Shown here in pieces: positions 50,701 to 51,672 of a stretch of 51,672 nucleotides of DNA. Source of the stretch: an uncultured Saprospiraceae bacterium. GTDB taxonomy: Bacteria > Bacteroidota > Bacteroidia > Chitinophagales > Saprospiraceae. The DNA lies in contig CALFBH010000020.1 in the NCBI GenBank assembly GCA_937951615.1, positions 1 to 51,672 on the forward strand, read 5' to 3'. The notes under the pieces were generated by a model that searched no databases, was not told where the DNA came from, and worked only from the letters and a program-made list of their open reading frames with translations. A program made the position numbers and the translations under genes. Numbering within the stretch: position 1 is the first letter of the stretch; every line of letters starts with the position of its first letter.

Positions 50701-51672
50701 CTTACACACCTGCGTCAAAGCCTCTCCCTCACAAACTACTTCCGTGCTTACGCAGGAACAGCTGGAAGGAGGCGTTACTGCAAGCATAAACGTACAGGTA
50801 GGGTCTGTATCATCTGTAATCGTCAGCGTGTATGCCACAGCACCAGCAGGATAAGGACCGAAGGAAGTCGCTGCCCCATAAGCATTAGCCGCTGCGGTTG
50901 TTCCGCCGGGCAATCCGCTTACTGTGTAGCTTGTTCCTAAATCTGTACCTGTGGGATTGAGTGTAAAACTATAAGTATCATCGGCTACATCTTCGGTTGT
51001 GCCGCCATCGTCACAGGCTCCAATCATCAGACCAGCGTCTGCCAGATTACAGGCTACACATACCTCAACCGTAATAGCAGTCGTGGCACTTGCCATACAG
51101 CCGTTTGCGTCGGTATAAGCATACGTTACCGTAACAGGGCTAGAAGCCGCAAGACCGGATGGGGCAAAGCTCGCTGTTCCATCTCCGTTATCTGTAACGC
51201 CTGTCCCACTCCAGGTGCCACCGGCATCAGCAGGGGTACCTGTTAGCGTAATTGCAGAGGCGTCTTCACATAATGGATCGTAGCTACCCGTCATCGGTGT
51301 CGGTAATGGATTAACTATAATATCAGTTGTGGCTGATGCTGTACAGCCATTCCCATCGGTATAAGCATAAGTGACCGTAACAGGGCTGGAAGTTGCAAGA
51401 CCGGATGGGGCAAAGCTCGCTGTCCCATCTCCGTTGTCTGTAATACCTGTTCCACTCCAAGTGCCTCCTGCATCTGTGGGTGTACCCGTTAGCGTAATCG
51501 CTGTGGCATCTTCACATAATGGACCATAAGGACCGCCCACACTTACCGTAGGTAGTGGATTGACAGTATAACAGATGAAGTCTGTCAGGAAAACATCATT
51601 ATAACAGCCCATTGAAATACTGCCTATTGTCGTTATATCATCTCCTACATTAACCGGCAAGGGTGTCGGTGC
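44752..51672 (-). CDS. Giant SprB-repeat adhesin with T9SS signal, 5' partial
   Basis: The frame is open to the right edge of the window; over 2300 residues are visible and the N-terminus is missing. From the visible N-terminal side: part of a VGDDITTIGS-MGC block; two near-identical Ig-like repeats (PLCEDA ... GGTWSGTG ... VTYAYTD); a Cys-containing block; a second VGDDITTIGS block; 21 SprB repeats of about 75 residues (CNG-x-G-S ... SGGTAPY-Y-WD ... G-GTYTVVVTDANGC ... ITEP); one decayed repeat; a fibronectin-like domain (LTWSTSTESNISHFVVERS); and the T9SS type A sorting domain (VVDVYPNPTEDEVIV to VRK). SprB-type proteins are mobile surface adhesins in gliding Bacteroidota. No gliding genes are in the window, so motility itself is unproven. 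Confidence 0.93.
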   Translation of the reverse strand, partial: APTPLPVNVGDDITTIGSISMGCYNDVFLTDFICYTVNPLPTVSVGGPYGPLCEDATAITLTGTPTDAGGTWSGTGITDNGDGTASFAPSGLATSSPVTVTYAYTDGNGCTASATTDIIVNPLPTPMTGSYDPLCEDASAITLTGTPADAGGTWSGTGVTDNGDGTASFAPSGLAASSPVTVTYAYTDANGCMASATTAITVEVCVACNLADAGLMIGACDDGGTTEDVADDTYSFTLNPTGTDLGTSYTVSGLPGGTTAAANAYGAATSFGPYPAGAVAYTLTITDDTDPTCTFMLAVTPPSSCSCVSTEVVCEGEALTQVCKTDYTTTAGYALVFLLIDANNLVVQTSGDQAGANPACHTFTTPSAGSYQVHVLNYDTNDAPAPLPISVGDDITTIGSTSMGCHNDVFLTDFICYTVNPLPTAIFVNQMNVTCSGEMNGSVSIAASGGMEPYAYQWDAAASNQTTATAINLGAGIYTVTVTDDNGCSETASTTITEPSPIVIDPATTVDPACGQSNGSITITASGGTGTLSYSLDGGPGQVTGTYVGLPAGTYQIVVTDDNGCNDFITVNLNDIGGPSISLVTQTDVACNGDAIGAIDIDITDGTLPYSIDWDYNGIGDTNDPEDPSDLTAGIYTVVITDALGCMANLSLTITEPTLLAAIATDGALACNDNTNGSVSVMVFGGTAPYSYQWDAAAGNQTTATATGLGTGTYTVVITDANGCTEPASAVITEPALLATSITGGAVSCNGDMDGSVNVTASGGTAPYTYQWDAAAGNQTTTTAFGLGAGIYTVVVTDANGCTMTETATITEPTMLVATPTDEVLLCNGDTNGSVSVAASSGTAPYSYQWDTATGNQTTATAGGLGAGTYTVVVTDDNGCTTNTSATITEPALLVIDPATTVDPACGLSNGSISVTASGGTGTLTYSLDGGTAQITGVYTGLAAGNYAIVATDANGCTETTNVSLSDIGGPVVTLNNQLNVACNGDATGSITITMSSGIAPYTYAWDNGATTSDLSGLTAGVYNLMVTDANNCTANLSVTITEPVALAAVGVDGAVSCNGLTDSTVSVTASGGTAPYTYQWDAAAGNQTTTTAFGLGAGIYTVVITDANGCTITESAIITEPATLAAMPTDGSLLCNGNTNSSVNVTASGGTAPYSYQWDASTGNQTTATAGGLGAGSYTVVITDANGCTMNATANITEPAAIVVNPPVTVNPACGASDGSIDVSASGGTPPLTYSLNGGGAQATGSYTGLGAGAYTIVITDANGCTESVTATLTDQGAPAVALASQTNVLCFGDATGAINVSVSGGTPGYSFDWDNDGTGDFDDSQNLSGLPAGTYNLQIADANGCVAALSVTITEPASAVSIATTDGSVVCNGDTNGSVSAAGAGGTTSYTYQWDTAAGSQVSATASGLGAGIYGVVITDANGCMSNATAVITEPIAIALSPPATIDPACGGSNGEISVTGSGGIPGLLYSLNGGTQQATGTFTGLSAGAYTIVVTDANGCTENVMATLNDQGAQTAAINNVTAVDCNGETNGSIDIDVVGGTPPYTFDWDNDGTGDNDDVEDLANLEAGTYSVTITDANGCIAALMAEVTEPTVLSSTLTGDALLCNGDTNGDVDLTVFGGTPPYSYTWNTGATTQDISNLSAGSYGVLIIDANGCALSATIDLLEPEVLGATAVATDASCPGANDGLVDLTVTGGTAPYSYLWTNTASTEDLNGVGGGVYTVFITDANGCTFQTSATVDENADIIVAGVQTNDPNCGNADGGIVITMASGTPPYTYVLGGINNGTGVFTGLSSGNYTVVVTDVNGCSVDVPVNLNDQGGPVVDAIAPVMVNCNGEVNGSVDISVSGGTAPYTYAWSNGAATEDLFNIAAGTYSVVVTDVNGCTVGVAAVEITEPAPLITTLTSDELLCNGDTDGDMDLTVSGGTGPYTYAWSNGATTEDIGNLGAGIYSVLVTDANGCSSAASLSITEPPRMTTFATPNDPLCNGGTDGLIDLIVAGGTPPYTYLWNDGSTSENLAGLPAGTYTADVTDANGCTMTVQAVLNEPAAITGSGVCLPQFNEAALIVVTASSPNGGSMLYSYDNGVTFTANNQAVITMIGIYDVIVMDQLGCTTSIPVNCPTLPLELTAFDGDCGEDDYLLTWSTSTESNISHFVVERSTNGVDYVAVGEVQSQGNSTNAQNYSFRDESAVLSRYYYRLRIVELDGSNTVSRIETIECLGDGFGVVDVYPNPTEDEVIVTFEVNDRDAVRLKVLDVLGRTIWEKAFTPELGLNTEVVDLSRFASAMYFIVLDDGTQQSVEKVVRK
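45520..50405 (-). repeat. Array of 21 SprB coding repeats
   Basis: Units of about 225-235 bases. Two classes alternate: ordinary units ending ITEP and 'PACG' units (five of them) with YSL-GG instead of Y-WD and ending LxDxG(G/A)P. A PACG unit recurs every three to five units, giving super-blocks of about 0.7-1.2 kb. Confidence 0.9.
51066..51555 (-). repeat. Two tandem Ig-like coding repeats
   Basis: Two copies of about 240 bases, nearly identical in protein (PLCEDA-AITLTGTP, GGTWSGTG, FAPSGLA-SSPVTVTYAYTD), placed before the SprB array. The adjoining VGDDITTIGS block is also duplicated (50400-50520 and 51550-51660). Confidence 0.85.

Noticed and set aside
1-51672. Search for tRNA, rRNA, transposase or integrase genes
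   Set aside because: No recognisable cloverleaf, rRNA segment, DDE or tyrosine recombinase motif was found on reading; a covariance-model search would be needed to be certain.

Overview
The window is AT-rich and reads as Bacteroidota, most likely a Saprospiraceae-like marine or activated-sludge bacterium. Supporting signs are T9SS type A C-terminal sorting domains, SprB repeats, TonB receptors with a carboxypeptidase-like N-terminal domain, TAnnTTTG-type promoter boxes and weak Shine-Dalgarno sequences. The taxon is inferred; no rRNA, tRNA, CRISPR array or transposase was seen.

Layout: (1) 1-5.7 kb holds housekeeping and small genes: a doubtful small ORF, acetyl-CoA acetyltransferase, a small acidic protein, lipoprotein MsrB, an HtrA/Deg protease, a small membrane protein and dapF. 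(2) 5.9-11.6 kb holds three tandem secreted T9SS proteins. (3) 11.8-18.3 kb holds a 4'-phosphopantetheinyl transferase, a DUF4348-like lipoprotein, two membrane hypotheticals, a ClpA/B-like double AAA+ protein and an AAA ATPase of the DUF234 type with a striking operator-like inverted repeat. (4) 18.4-41.4 kb is a nonribosomal peptide locus of two divergent transcription units. The minus-strand unit reads ornithine cyclodeaminase, TonB receptor, acyl-CoA dehydrogenase-like flavoprotein, sulfotransferase, free-standing adenylation protein, carrier protein, and a C-A-T synthetase. The plus-strand unit reads ABC exporter, HupE/UreJ membrane protein, a seven-domain synthetase (C-A-T-E-C-T-TE) and a small hypothetical. 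(5) 41.5-51.7 kb holds a second TonB receptor and a giant SprB-repeat adhesin whose 5' end lies outside the window.

How the peptide locus may work: ornithine cyclodeaminase, free-standing A protein, free-standing PCP and flavin dehydrogenase are the parts that make pyrrole-2-carboxyl-S-PCP from ornithine/proline in other systems. The 1405-residue synthetase has an adenylation domain whose hand-read specificity code (DLTKIGEVGK) matches asparagine. Between core motifs A8 and A10 it carries an inserted PP-loop ATP pyrophosphatase / N-acetyl-sugar-amidotransferase-like domain with zinc-ribbon cysteines. An amide-activating PP-loop domain inside an Asn-activating domain suggests on-line conversion of the side-chain amide to a thioamide, amidine or nitrile. 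I know of no described NRPS with this arrangement, and it is the best candidate for a new system here. The terminal thioesterase lacks its nucleophile elbow, so release is also unusual.

A second theme is repeated DNA. Three palindromic elements are inserted in frame in the two synthetase genes; two of them encode the same 14-residue peptide family. At least a dozen intergenic sites are filled with short 'words' (ATTACGA, GTTTAA, GTCGATGG, GGAAGCGG, ATTGTT, CAGTATC and others), mostly one word per locus, written in tandem and then inverted so that they form hairpins at gene ends or just before start codons.
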